Both the position numbers and the translations under genes were made by a program. The notes beneath the pieces are model-generated. The model saw nothing but the letters and a program-made list of their open reading frames with translations. It had not been told where the DNA came from and did not search any database. A stretch of 56,554 nt of DNA from positions 1 through 56,554 of the forward strand of contig SYBH01000162.1 of assembly GCA_005787345.1 (NCBI GenBank), written 5' to 3'. Below are positions 14,947-29,900 of the stretch, piece by piece; the stretch's first letter is position 1, and each line of letters opens with the position of its first letter. This stretch comes from Actinomycetota bacterium (lineage in GTDB: Bacteria; Actinomycetota; Acidimicrobiia; Acidimicrobiales; Acidimicrobilacustridaceae).

Positions 14947-17900
14947 TCCACGGCGAGTCAACAGGACGCGACGGCGACGTCGAGTCCTCAAACCGCGGAC
15001 GCGTCAACCACCCCTGACGCGAATGCAACGGCGACATCGCCGATCACACCGACGGTGAGCTACGGCACATCGTCAGTCGGTGATCCGATCACGCCAACGA
15101 TTACGTACGGCACGACGTCGGCAACGACGTCACCGTCCGCGCCGTTGTCACTTGCCGCCACCCCCGGCTCGACAACGATCGCACTCACGTGGAGCACACC
15201 ACAGACCGACGGCGGAAGTGCCGTCACGCAATACAACGTCGAGCGGAGCACCGACGGCGCAACATGGAGCAGCGCCGCGACAGTTCCAGCATCGACATCA
15301 CCGTTGGGCACCACCCTCACTGGCCTGACGAACGGCACCGCGTATTACGTGCGTGTGTCCGCGACGAACGAGGTCGGCACGGGCCCCGCATCGTCGACAA
15401 CTGTCACCCCGAGCACCAACGCGAGTTCACCGCTCACCCCAGGGCAGGGGACTGTCCCGACCCCAGATGGCGGGTACCCGGCCGCGGTCGTGGCTGACTC
15501 CCCAGTGGGCTACTGGAAACTCGATGAAGCATCCGGTTCGGCCGCCGCTTTGGACTCCTCGGGCAACAGCCTCAATGGCACCCCGACGGCCGTCACTTTC
15601 GGTGCGGCCAACTCTTCTCCGCTGGGTGGATCGGCCGCCAGCTTCAACGGCACGAGCAGCCAGATTCTGCTCCCGAGATCTCCCTCATTTGTTTCTGGTG
15701 ACTCGACGGTTGAGGCTTGGGTCCGACCCACAACGACGTCGGCACGACAGTGGATCTACGCCAAGGGGCAGACGGCTGTCGCCGGACAGATCGGGCTCAC
15801 GGTAGAGGCCGGCGGGGCACTAGGCGGATGGTTCGGTGTCATGGCAGTGACATCGTCGGGCGGAACGATCCCCGCAGGGCGATGGACGCACGTCGCCATG
15901 TCCGTTTCTGGCGGAACGATGACCTTGTACGTCAACGGCACTGCGGTGGGCTCAGGTCCGGTGTCACTCACGACTGATCCAGCATCTTCTGATCTCGCTG
16001 AGCAGATCGGTTCGAGTGCAAATAACGCAGAGGGAACAACTGGCAGCAATTGGTTTGGCGGATCGCTGGCGCACGTAGCGGTGTACTCAAGCGCGTTGCC
16101 CGCATCGCGAATCCAGACTCACTGGCAGGCGGCCGGCAATGCGCCCGGTGCCGCTGCGGTCCCGACTGCAACCGCTGGCGATCAGCAGGTACGTCTCGAT
16201 TGGGCTGCTCCCGCATCGAATGGCGGATCGGCAGTTATCGGTTATCGGGTCGAAGCCTCAACCAATGGTTCAGCGGCTTCGCCAACTTGGTCCACAGTCG
16301 TGGCGAATACGTGGTCGGCATCGACCACCTTCCTTGTCACTGGTCTCACGAGTGCCACGCAACTCATCAACGGCACGGCCTATTGGTTCCGCGTCACTGC
16401 GATTACTTCCGCGGGAGCAGGAACGGCGAGCGCCGCGGTTGCCGCGACTCCGTTTGGCCTCGCTGGTCCTCCCACCGCGCTTGCGGTGAGTAACCCCGCG
16501 TCGGGCCAGGTGCAATTGTCGTGGACTGCGCCATCTGCAGATGGTGGTCTCGCGATTGCTGGCTATCGCGTCGAACAATCGGCGAATGGTGGCGGAACGT
16601 GGACGGTGCTAACGCCGACTACCGGCAGCACAGGTACATCGTTCACCGTTACTGGACTCACCGATGGTCAGACGATGGTCTTCCGCGTAGCTGCGGTGAC
16701 GTCAATGGGCGTTGGTTCGTGGGCGACTGCTTCGACAAACGCGTCGACTGTTGCGACAGCTCCGCGCGACTTTGCAGTCACGACCTCGGATCTCGCCTTC
16801 AACTTCTCGTGGGCTGCTCCGGCAAACACCGGAGGCTTCCCGATCACTGGATATAGGCTCGAAAGTTGCCAGAGCAGCGGGGTGTGTACGCCGACCTCTG
16901 TTGTCAACGCTTCAATCGCGGCAACGGCGACTACGTACTCAGCACAGTTTCCTTCATACCTCTACGCATATACCTTCCGCCTCAGAGCGATTACTGCTGC
17001 GGGTCTTGGTTCTCCTGCGACGGTCACGGTTGGAAGTTCATTCACTGTGTCGATGCCCGATGGACTGAGCGCGACTGCTTCAGATCAGCAGGTCGTGCTG
17101 TCGTGGAGCGCGCCCACGCAACTTGGAAGCATGCGTGTTCAGGGTTATCAGGTTGAGCAATCGGATGATCGTGGTGTCACATGGGTGACCCTTTCTCCAG
17201 GATTCCTGAGCGGGCTTACCTACACCGTTCGCGGATTGACGAACGGTTCTCACTACTCATTCCGAATTCGCGCGCTGACGTCTGCCGGATTGGGTTCACC
17301 CGCGGTGGTCGAGTCGATGCCGACGGGGATAGCGGGTGCACCGCGTGACTTTGCTGGAACCTCCCCGGCTTCTGGCACGGCACGCCTTACGTGGAGTGCG
17401 CCGACCGATCTCGGTGGGCTCACGCTTCGTGGCTACAAACTTGAGTACAACACCTCGAGTTTCGCGTCGGCTTGGTCGAACCTCACGACGCTCGGACCGA
17501 ACGTCACGAGTTACGACTGGACGAATCAGGCAAACGGCACAACCATCTACTTCAGGCTCAGCGCGATCACCGATGCTGGTGTTGCAAGTGCGAACGGCGC
17601 AATGACCGCCACGCTCGTCTCGTGGACGGCAACAGCACCGACAACGTTCACGAGCACAGCTGCCGATCGACAAGTAACGCTGAACTGGGCTGCACCTAGT
17701 TACAACGGCGGCTACCCCGTCTACGGCTACCGGGTTGAGCAGAGTGTCGACGGTGTGAACTGGACAATGCTCGAAGCCACTGAGTACTCGAGCAATTTCA
17801 TTTCGCGTGGTCTTACGAATGGCGTGACGTACCGATTCCGGGTTGCTGCGGTTACTGCACGTGGAGTGGGCGAGTACTCCTACGTCACTGGGCAGCCGAA

Positions 17901-20900
17901 TGCGCTCGCTCTGGCACCGCAGAATCTCTCGACGACTGCAGGTGACGGTCGCATCACGTTGAACTGGACGGCGCCACCGAGCAGCGGCGGGTTGCCCATC
18001 CTCGGCTACCAAGTCCAGAGTGCAAGCGCGACCATTGGTTGGTACGTGATTCTCGGGAATTCGGGGTCGACCGCAACCACGGTGACCGTTCCGGGTCTGA
18101 CGAATGGCACGACGCTTTGGTTCCGGGTAGCAGCGATAACGAGCGCGGGCGTCGGCGAATTCAGCGCCCAGACACTTGGCACGCCATATGTCGCACCGGC
18201 GGCCGCGTTCAACCTTGTTTCGACGCCGGGTGACTCATCAATTGCGCTCAGCTGGACCGCTCCGGCTGCAAATGGAAACACGGCGCTTGGTGGACCGTGG
18301 TCAATCGTGGGCTATCGCATCGAACAATCGGCGGATAACGGCGTGACGTGGGTGGCCCTTGCTGATCCGCTCACCCCGGCGAGCACAGTTACCTATACGG
18401 CCTACGGCTTGACGAACGGTCTGAATTACCAGTTCCGTATTACAGCGCTTACTCAGGCTGGTTCTGGTGCACCGGCGTTCATTTCGGGAACGCCGATGAC
18501 GACACCGAGCGCGGTGCAAGGGCTTGTTGTTTCGCCATCAGACGGATCCGTCACGTTGAATTGGCGAGCACCGTTGTCGAATGGTGGTTCGGTAATCACC
18601 GGTTACCAGCTCGAATACTGCACACCGTGGTGCGCGGCTCCGGCGACGTTGGCCGAGAACAACATTGACCCACTGGCGACTTCGTTCACGCTGAACGGGT
18701 TGACCAATGGCTCGACCTACAACTTCCGACTGCGAGCGCGAACCGCTGCCGGTCTCGATCCGACCGGCGCCACGGTTTCTGCTGTTCCTGTGCGTATCCC
18801 CGGCAGTGTCGACGCGCTCACCGCATCCACTCAGGTCGTGGGAACGGGAGCATCACAAGCGACCTATGTGACGTTGAGTTGGGCCGCTCCGTTGGTGCTT
18901 GGCAGCGATATCTCGCGCACCTACTCCGTCGAGCTTTCCCTCAATGGCGGCACGTCATGGTCGACGGTCTCGTCATCGCAGACCGCGCTCTCATTCAGCT
19001 GGGCCCCCAATGGCGTCGCCGCAGGAACGATCGTTTCGTTCCGAGTTCGCGCAACGAACATTGCTGGTGTCGGGCCGGGGTCGATTGTGACGACAACGGT
19101 CCCTGTGCAAACGAGTGGTGCGCCACCCGGAACTGCGGGAGCGCCGGTAACGCTCCAAGCAACAGGCGGTGACTCTCAGGTCACGGTCTCCTGGGCCCCT
19201 CCGGCAACGACGGGGGGGCTCCCCGTCACCGGCTATCGGATCGAGTCGTCCTCTAACAATGCGACCTGGTCGGTTCTTTCGACTGCGGCCACCTCGCCGT
19301 ATGTCGTGTCTGGTCTTACGAACGGCGCGGTGAGGTATTTCCGTGTCGCTGCAATTACTTCCGCAGGTGTTGGCGTAACTTCGGTCGTCAGTGCTTTGCC
19401 AGGAAATGTTCCGAGTGCTCCGCTTGGTCTCACTGGAACCTTCACCGGATCGACGCTCACTCTTTCGTGGAGTCTTCCTGCCGATGGAGGCGGATCGACC
19501 AACCTTTCGATTATCGAACGCTCCACCGATGGCGGCGCGACGTGGGCCTTCGTCGGCAACTGGGGCGGAGCACTAACAGCAACGATCGACGGTGTCGCTG
19601 CGGGTGTCGCAACCCTCTTCCGAGTATCTGCACGCAATTCCTTCGGAACTGGTCCGGGAACGGTTATCTCGGTAACCGGCCCAACACCAACTGCGGTAAG
19701 CGCAGTGCAGAATCTTTCTTCGGCGAGTACTTCAGCGGGCGCAACTGTGAGCTGGACGGCACCGGAGGTGACTGGTGCCTCAACAGTCACCGGTTACAAG
19801 GTTGAACGTTCGGCAAACGGCAGCACATGGACAACGATCTCTGCGTCACAAACTGCTCTTGCGGCCGACATCACCGGGTTCACCACCGGTTGGTCAGAAT
19901 TCGTGCGCGTTACCCCGGTTGTTTCGAGCGGCACGGCTGCATCTTCGACAATCAAGGTGATTGCCGGAACGCAGTTCGCGGCGCCGACTGCCCTGAGTGC
20001 AGTGGCAGGCGATGGAACGGCGACCATTTCATGGACGGCACCGGTAATGACGAGCGGGCTCAGCATCCTCGGTTACCAGATTGAACAATGTGTCGGTGCG
20101 TGCGGTGGCTCAAATGCTCCGTTCGCTGTCCTCACTCCGAACTCAGGAGTTGCTACTGCTTCCTACGTTGCAACGGGCCTTGTGAATGGTACGAGTTACA
20201 CGTGGCGGATTTCCGCGGTCACGAACTCCAACGGTCGCAGCCTTGGTGCAACCGTTTCCGCCATCCCCGTGGGACTTCCCGCGGCACCTGCTGCAGTCAG
20301 CGCCTCCGCTGGCGATGGGGTCGCGACATTGACGTGGGCTGCGCCTTCCACTCTCGCTGGTGGCACGCTTTTCGGTTATAAGATTGAAACCTCAATCAAC
20401 AACGGTTCGACGTGGACGATTGTGACGCAGCTCGCTGATCCGGCGGCGACAACCTATGGCGTGTCGGGTCTCACAAACGGCACGAGTTACTGGTTCAGGG
20501 TGTCGACGGTTACTTCAGTCGGCACGAGTGTTCTCGGTGCAATTGGTGCTGCGATTCCGTTCGCTCGCCTTGCTGCACCGCAGGTCTCGGCAACTCCAGG
20601 AAACGGTTTCGTAACCCTGGTGACTGCAGCGAATCAGACCATGCAGAACCCCTTCACTGGAACGTTCGTGGGTTATCGCGTCGAGCAGAGTCTCGATGGT
20701 GTGAATTGGCAGACCGTTACACCACTAGCGATCACGAATACGCCGACCACACTCGGTGTGACGATTCGCGGTTTGGTGAACGGAGCGCAGTATCGCTTCA
20801 GGATCACACCCATCACGACAGCTGGTGATGGGGCATCAACGGTTGTTGCCGCTTCGCCGTTTGTTGCCGCAAGCGCAGTCGGTCAGCTGGCGTCGAGCGC

Positions 20901-23900
20901 TGGTGACTCACGCGTCACCCTCACGTGGACCGCACCGACATCGCTTGGTGGCGTAACCCTTCTTGGATACGCCATCGATCGTCGAGTTGGTAATAGTGGA
21001 GCCTGGGATGTTCTGACTCCCAATACCGGAACGGCCGATACCAGTTTCACATTGAATGGTCTTGCCAACGGAACGACCTACAGCTTCCGTGTGCGCGCTG
21101 TTACCGATTCCGGCCCGGGTGCCGATGCAATCGTTCTTGCAATGCCTTCAACGCAGGCGAGTGCTCCGATCAACGTGTCGGTGTACTCGAACGGTTCTCG
21201 TATGGCGTACCTCAATTGGACAGCCCCCGTTTCGAACGGTGGTTACTCCTCGTCCTATTACCGAGTCGAACAGTCGAGCGATAACGGCGCAACGTGGGTG
21301 TGTATTGGTAGTGAGGTGAACACCACCGCACTTCAGGCGTCAGGGCTTGTAAATGGTCAGACCTATCTCTACCGAGTGGCACTGATCACTCGGATGGGAC
21401 TTGGGGCCTGGAGTGGAAGTGTTGCGGTGACACCGAACTCCACAACCGGAGGGTCGGTCTCGCTCCTGCGCACGACGCCTGGCGACGGGCAGATGCGACT
21501 TGACTGGGCCGCGCCGGTTGACACTGGTGGTTCGCCGGTTATCGGCTACAAGATCCAACTCGGTGGTGTGGTCCTCACCGAAAACACCGGTTCGGCGACA
21601 ACGAGCTACACAGTGACTGGTCTCACGAATGGCTCTAACTACTATTTCTACGTTACGCCGATCACGGTGGCCGGCGCCGGAATAGCTCAAATGGTCCAGT
21701 CCCGTCCGCAGGCTGTGCCATCTGCGCCTTTGAACCTTCGAAGTGTCTCTACAGACGGCCAGATCAATCTGTTCTGGAGTGCACCCCAGAATCTCGGCTG
21801 GGTGAACATTGCTGGCTACTCTGTCGAACGTTCGAGCGACGGCGGGGCAAGCTGGCTTCGACTCGGCGAAACGAATGACCTTCAGTGGTACGCCATTGGA
21901 TTGACGAATGGTCTGACTTATCAATTCCGTGTTTCGGCCTATTCGTTTGTCGGGGTCGGTGCGCCATCGATCGTGAGCAGCGTTCCCTTCGGACAGGTGA
22001 CAGGCCCAGTTGGTCTTACCGCAACTCGAGGTAACGGTCAGGTTACGTTGAACTGGTCGGCACCGATTTCCACTGGTGGTTTGCCGATTCTTGGGTACCT
22101 GATTTCGGGCCATTGCATTGCTGGGAGTGGTCTGTCTTGTGGAACGTTCAGCACCTCGGCGTCGTCGCCGACAGTTTTGACCTCGCTAACTGCTCCGGAG
22201 GCATTGACCTATGTCGTGAACGGGCTGGTGAATGGCAATACCTACGTCTTGAGTGTCACAGCAGTTCGTGCTTCGCTAAGTCCCAATGTGGGAAGTTTCG
22301 TAAACGGCACATTCCCGGGGTCCATTTCTTCCGCCGTTGCCGTCACGCCATGGACGCTTGCCACACCTCCTTCGGCACTTTCGGCAGTTGTGAGTGATCC
22401 GGCGATCTCATCGCCGAATCCTGCTCCGGGAACCTCAGCGAGAGTTGTGTTGTCGTGGGGTGCGCCCGTCGACAACGGTCTTGCGACTGCCGTCGGTAGC
22501 CAAAGTGCCGGTGTTGTTGGCTATCGGGTTGAGAAGTCAACCGATGGCACGAACTGGTCGGTGATAACTCCGAATACAGGAATCACATCAGTGACGGCCA
22601 CGATCGATGGTTTGGCGCCAGGTCAACGAGTTTGGTTCCGGGTTTCGGCAGTGACGGTTGCTGGGTATGGCGGTGGTTCGGTTGTTTCGGTAGTGCCAGT
22701 GGTGGGTTCATCGGCGCCGACTGGCCTGAGCGCATCGCGAAATACCACAGCGGGAGAGGTCTCTCTCTCGTGGAGTGCCCCGACGTCCACTGGTGGCAGC
22801 GCAATTGTCGGCTACAGGATTGAATCCTCCGTTAGCGGTGGCGCCTATTCGCCAGTCGTCGACAACGCAGGAATGGCAACGACCTACACCATGCGAGGCG
22901 TTGTTGCGTCGTCTTTCTATACCTATCGGGTCTCCGCAATTACTGCAGCTGGTGTTGGTGCGGGTGCACTGACGACCGTTGGCGGAACGGTGCAGGTGGG
23001 CGGTTCGCCACTGTTGCGGGCAACAGCAGGTGACGGAGCCGTTGCGCTTACATGGACCGCTCCCACTGGTGTGACGCCAACGGGATACCGAGTTGAATAC
23101 CAAGCGTTTGGCGCAGGCTCTTGGACAGTACTCACTGCTTCCACTGGCTCAACCCTGACTTCCTATTCGGTCAGTGGTTTGGTCAACGGAACGACCTACA
23201 CCTTCCGAGTTTCCGCCGTTACGGCCGGCGGAATTGGCACGGCAGCAACGGTGTCGGCTCGACCACTCGCTGTTGCCGATGTTGTCGGCGGACTCGCTGC
23301 TGTTGCCGGCGATGGTTCGACGACACTCAACTGGAATGCGCCGTTGGTTCTCGGTGGATTGACGATTCTTGGTTACCGGATTGAGTTGTGCACCACGAGT
23401 GCCGTTGCGTGTGTGGCTTCCGACACGACCAACTTCACCCTTCTCACCGCTTCGACGGGAAGCACTGCAACGACCTACTCCCTCAACGGTCTCACCAACG
23501 GAGTTCCCTATTGGTTCCGAGTCTCGGCGATTACCGCTGCGGGTGTTGGCGCCGGTGCAGTTGTGAGTTCTGTGCCTGGAGCTGTGGCTGGCGCTCCGCA
23601 ATCACTGACCGCGGCGGCTGGCGATGGGCAGGTAACGCTTGTCTGGAATGCAGCGACGACAGCCACTGGTGGAGGCACGATTAGCGGCTTCCGGGTTGAA
23701 CGTTCAACCGATGCGACGAATTGGACAGTGATCTCGGGTAACGCCGGCACAAGCGGAACAATCACTGTTGATGGCCTCACCAATGGTCTGAACTACTGGT
23801 TCCGCGTGCGAGCGCTGACATCAAGCGGCGAAGGTGCACACGCTCTTGTCACCGCAACCCCGATGGCAACCGCGTCGAACGTACTGGGTCTCGGCGCAAC

Positions 23901-26900
23901 GCCGGGTGACGGAACGGTTGTCTTGAATTGGACCGCTCCCTCTGACGCAGGCGGAAGTCCAGTCGTCGGTTATCGAATCGAGCGATGCACCACCGGTGTT
24001 GCGTATTGCCCCATCGGATCGGCCTACTACGCCAGCAACTACTACACGGTGGTGAGTGCGAACACTGGTTCCGCAGATACCACCTACACCGCGCATGGCC
24101 TCACAAATGGAACCGAAATTTGGTTCCGCGTCACTCCGCTTACGCAGGCTGGTGGCGTTGCAATCTCTGGCGGATCACCGGCAACTATTTCGGCAGTTCC
24201 ATCGTCAACGCCCTCTGGCCCCATGAATCTCAGCATTACCAATACCGGTACTCCTAATTGGACGGCAACGGCCTCGTGGACCGCACCAACAATCACGGGC
24301 GGTCAACCAATCACCGGATACGTGATCGAAACGTCCACAGACAACAGGGTCACGTGGGCCGAGGTCACGACGACCACTGCCCTGACCGCAACGCTTCCTG
24401 CCTACCCGACGGGTCTTGTCGTATGGGTGCGCATTACACCACTAAACATCAATGGTGCAGGGACGCCGGCGGTCATCTCCTATTTGTCGCGTGGCGACGC
24501 GGGTGCAGTTCGCAATCTCGTGGCTACACCGGTTGGCGCGTCGATTCTCGTTACCTGGGATGTTCCGGCCGACACCGGTGGTATGCCGATCAGGGGTTAT
24601 ATCGTTGAGTACAACGCCAACTTCACTTCGGGTTGGACAGCGTGGACGGGTGCAAGTTCGTCGAACTCCTATACCGCAACGTCGATCACGCTGAGTGGCC
24701 TCACTGTCGGTACCTCGTATGGCATACGCGTCACGCCGATTGGCGGAAAAGCATCGGTCGTCTCGGCCACAGCTTTCTCGTTGGCATCCTCTCCGCAGGG
24801 TCTGACTGCGACACCAACCGATAGTCAAGTGTCATTGTCGTGGACTGCACCCGTAAGCAACGGCGGCACGGCCATCACTGGCTATCGCGTCGACATGTCG
24901 ACCGATAACGGCACTTCGTGGGTAAGTGTTGTCGCCAACTCCAATTCTGTGGCCACAACTCACGTCGTTGGGGGCCTCATCAATGGAGCGGTGTACCTCT
25001 TCCGCATCGCTGCGATTACCGGTCAGGGCGTCGGGGCGTTCTCGATGGCCATTTCGCAGCCCACGGGTGCCGCGTCTGCGCCAGGGTTGTTCTCGGCCAC
25101 CCCGGGTAACGCCCGGGTGACGCTGAACTGGTCTGCTCCGGTAACGACGGGTGGACTTCCGGTACTCGGTTACCAGATTGAAGTGTGTTCAGCAGGTGTT
25201 GCCTATTGCCCGCATGTCGCGGCCTATGGCAACAGTTACTACACCGTTCTTGTGCGCAGTACCGGAACTCCGAATGTGACATCGCAGGTCATTACAGGTT
25301 TGGCCAATGGCACGTCATATTGGTTCCGCGTTTCGGCGGTCACGTCTGGTTGCGATGAAACAGGCACGATCGTGACGACGTACACGTCCGGCGCTTGCAA
25401 CTTCACAGGCGGAATCGCAATGGCAACGCCGTATGGCTTGCCGGGAGCGCCGCTTGCTCTGACCGCGTTAACAGCAGTATCGGCGAATGGCGTGCCAACG
25501 ACGAATTCAGTTGTCGATCTCTCATGGGCGGCGCCCACGGACAGCGGCGGTTCGGCAATCACGGGATATCGCGTCGAACAGTCCGCCGACGGGGGAGCCA
25601 CATGGCTCGTCCTGAGTGCGAACTACGGGGTCGGCACGACAATGTCGCAGATCTCGCTGACTCCTGGCGTGGCCTACCGCTTCCGAGTGACCGCTCTTTC
25701 GGCGGTTGGAACTGGTGGTTCGTCAGTGGTTGGCATTGTGGCGCCGCCGGCGGCGACATGTTCGCTCACTGGTTCAAACCCTGTGGTTACGTTGCCGTGT
25801 TCGGTCTCGAACTTGGCCGCAGTAGCGGGTAACGCGACAGTCGCACTTTCGTGGTCTGCCCCGATCGGAACGACGACCACGCTCGTTGAAGTTTCAACAA
25901 ATGGCGGATCAACATGGACCACCGCAAATGGAACCTGGACTGGCCAGGCCGTAAGCGCAGCGATGACTTCCGTTGCCTCGGGCGTTACATCTGTTGTTGT
26001 CGCAGGTCTCACTAACGGCACGCGTACTGGATTCCGAGTGACGTCGAATGGTGTTACTGGCGCACTGCGACCAATCGTCTACGCAGTGCCGTCTGGAGTG
26101 GCATCGGCGCCTACCGCTCTCGCTGCAACGCGCGGTGACGGACGGGTCACGGTGGCGTGGACCGCCCCATCAAGCAACGGCGGCTTTGTCATCAGCGGTT
26201 ATCAGATTGAACTTTCTGACAATGCTGGTTCGACATGGTCGACGATCTTCCCCAACACGCAGTCGACTGCCGTGAGTCAAGTAGTAACCGGGCTCACCAA
26301 CGGAGTCGGCTACACATTCCGAGTTTCAGCCATAACTTCAGCAGGCTTGGGTGCGTCGGCAACGGCGACTGGAACGCCGTCAACGACACCCGGGACCATT
26401 ACCGGGCTCAATGTCGGATCGGGTAACACCCAGGTTGTTCTCTCATGGACGGCTCCCGACAGCGGCGGTTCTCCGATTACTGGGTATCGCATCACTCGAA
26501 ACTCTGTCGAGATTGTTGCGTCGACTGGTTCGACAGCCACCACCTACACCGACACTGCGCTTACGAACGGAACGACGTACACCTACAGAGTTCAAGCCGT
26601 GAACGCGATCGGCAATGCGGTGACGGCAACAGCTGTCATTGGTGTGCCGTTCGCTCCAGCGACAGCACCGCAAACAGTTGCAGCCTCTGGCAGCGATCGA
26701 AGCGTCTTCGTTTCATGGACTGCTCCTGCAAACCTCGGCGGTTATGCGCTGTTTGCCTACCGCGTCGAACGATCGGTTGATGGCATCGCGTGGACAGTTG
26801 CAGGTGACACGAGGGCGCTCAATTACACCGTTACTGGACTTGCGAATGGTTCGTCGTGGTACGTGCGGGTGACAGCGATTACGGGAAGCGGCCCGCTTGA

Positions 26901-29900
26901 TCTCACCGGTGGTCTCGGAACTGCAAGCCTGCCGGTTTTGGCAACGGCAATGGCTCCTGCGTCTGCACCGCGATCGATGACTGGTGAAGGTTCCGACGGC
27001 ACGGCAACGCTTCGCTGGCTCGCTCCTTCAGATAATGGCGGAACCGCACTTTCGGGTTACAGGGTTGAGATCTGCACATCGGCATGCTCATTGAGCGGTG
27101 GAACGTGGACTGTTCTCACTGTGAGTACCAATTCAATTGCCACGACGTATGTGGCGAGTGGTCTCACAAATGGAACGAATTACTTCTTCCGAGTCTCGGC
27201 ACTGACTCAGGCTGGTCAAGGTGCAGCGACTCTTGTCTCAGTGATGCCCGGAGCGCCAGCTTCTGCCCCAGGATCACTCCGTGCTACCAACGGCAACGCG
27301 CAGGTCGCACTTGATTGGAACGCACCTGCCACCACCGGTGGTTTCACGATCACCGCCTATCAGGTTGAGCGTTCTGCCGACGGTGGTGTGACGTGGACGG
27401 TGCTGAGCACCGCAACCACTGGCACGGCGTATACCGATGCAAACGTTGCAAACGGTCTCGTCTACACCTACCGAGTTCGTGCTGTCACTGCTTTTGGCGT
27501 CGGTCTGGAATCTTTGGTGACGGGCAATCCGTTCGGTCCGGCCACCGAGCCGCGTTCGCTGCAGTCCACTCCGGGCGATGCGAGCGTTGCGCTTTCTTGG
27601 ATCGCTCCGATCAACAACGGGGGAGTCACCATCAGTGGCTACGAGATTGCTCTGTCGACGAACAACTCGACGTGGACGACCCTGGTAGCGAATACCGGTT
27701 CAGTCGTAACTACCTACACCGTCACTGGCCTCACCAACGGAACGATGTATTACTTCCGAGTCAAGGCAGTGACCTCGAGTTCTGTGTCGAACGCAACCAC
27801 GGTTGCGATGGGCACGCCGGGTCGACTCGCGTTAGCACCGACAAGTCCGATAGCGACGGTGACTGGTGCAGGTAGCGCGTCGCTTAGTTGGGCGGCCCCA
27901 CTTGCAAATGGTGGTTTCTCAGTGAGCGGCTACCGCCTCGAGCAGTCGATCGATGGCGGCACGACGTGGACACTCGTTAGCGCGATTGCGCAAAGTCCCT
28001 ATGTGGTTACTGGACTCGCTCTTGGAACTACGGCGCAGTTCCGCGTCGCTGCAGTCACCAGTCTTGGAATTGGTGCGTGGGCATTGTTGAGCGCGACGTT
28101 CACCACTGCTCCAGACGCTCCTGTTGACCTGAAAGCCACAACGGGAGATGGCTCAGTCACGTTGACGTGGCTTGCGCCAGTAGTCGATGGTGGCAGCGCG
28201 ATCACTGGTTACAGAATCGAGCGATGCACCGGCGGTCAGCCAACCTGCACTGCAACGACCGGCTCCTACACCGTGATCACCGGTAATAACGGCGGCGGAC
28301 TCTCGGCTGTCGTCAGCGGCTTGATCGGTGGCTCGGCCTATACCTTCCGCGTCGTTGCCTTGAATGCACCTTCCGGTGCGGGCGATGCGGCTGTTGTAAC
28401 TGCACTCATCCCGACGGTCGTTCCGGCATCGACGCCGTCTGCGCCGACGAATCTCACGCTTGCTCCAGCCAATGGGCAGGCAGTCATCAGATGGGGAGCA
28501 CCTTCTTCGATCGGTTCCTCCGCTGTCTCGGGTTACAGGGTTGAGTACTCGGTTGATGGCGGTATGAACTACACCGCAATCACTCCAAACCTCGCCGCAG
28601 CGGCAACGACCTACACCCTCACCGGTCTCACGAACGGTGTTGCGGTAACTGTGCGCGTGAGCGCTGTGAATACGCAGGGAACGGGAACGGGATCAGTTGC
28701 CACTGGACTCCCACTCGGTCCTGCAGCGGTTCCGACCTCGCTGGCTGCAGCAAACAGCGATGGAACGGTGTCGCTTTCGTGGACTGCCCCAACCGACACC
28801 GGTGGTGCGCCGATAACGGCGTGGATGGTTGAGCGCTGTGCTGGCATTGCCCCGACGTGTACTGCGATTGCCGGCACTTACACCGAGGTGTCACGCACGA
28901 TCTCTGCTTCATTGCGAACTTATGCCGTTACCGGCCTTACAAATGGCACCGCCTACACCTTCCGAGTACGTGCGATGACGGCATTTGGCTCGGGAACTCC
29001 AGACGTCATTTCAGGTACGCCGACGTCCCCGCCGAGCGCTGTGAGTTCGCTTACCGCAAGCGCGCCGAATACTGGTGCGGTGACGCTGACTTGGGCTGCA
29101 CCCGTTGCCCTCGGTGGCAACACGATCACCGGTTACCGAGTTGAATTGTGCACGGCTGGTTGTTCGGGCGGAACTCCGACCTTCACCGTCCTCACGACGA
29201 CTGCGGCAGCAACCGTGACCTACACCGTGGCTGCAGGAACAAGTGGGCTCGTGAACGGCACATCTGCTCTGTTCCGAGTCGCGGCGACCTACACGCTGAA
29301 CGCTGCGACGGTGTTCGGTACGGCAACCACGATCGCGGCGACCCCTGCAACCTTGCCGGGGCAGCCGACTGGTCCTGCGCAACCGTTCACTCCCAACACC
29401 GGAAGTGATAGCTATGGTGCAGCGATCACAGCTGACTCACCATTGTTGTGGTGGCGATTGAATGACGCATCGGGTGCAACATCAATCAACGATGCTTCGG
29501 GCAATAACAACACCGGAACCGTTACGGGCGCCGTTACATTTAGTGGTCTAGGGAACCCAGCATTCACGGGTCCGAATGAGGGCTCTGCTGCGTTCCCGGG
29601 CGGTGCCGCCCCGACGACTGCGGCGGCGGGAACCGGATCTATTCAGACGCCGACGACTGCAGCGTTGCGGCTCTCGACGTTTACTGTCGAACTTTGGGCG
29701 AGGCCGACGACACTTTCTGGCACTACCTATTCAGTGCTTGTTGGTCGAGGTAGTGCAGCAACGACAAATCGCAACTACAACCTGTACCTCAATGGTGATG
29801 GTCATATCTACTTCTCGACCTACGCCGGCACGACATTGCAAACCTTGAGGACGGAAAAGGGTGTCGTTGTTGGCGGTAAGTGGTCACACATCGTTGCAAC

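Noticed and set aside
14694-15017. 107-codon ORF overlapping the giant gene start
   Set aside because: Out of frame with the signal peptide and Arg/Gly-rich; explained by the giant gene reading frame.
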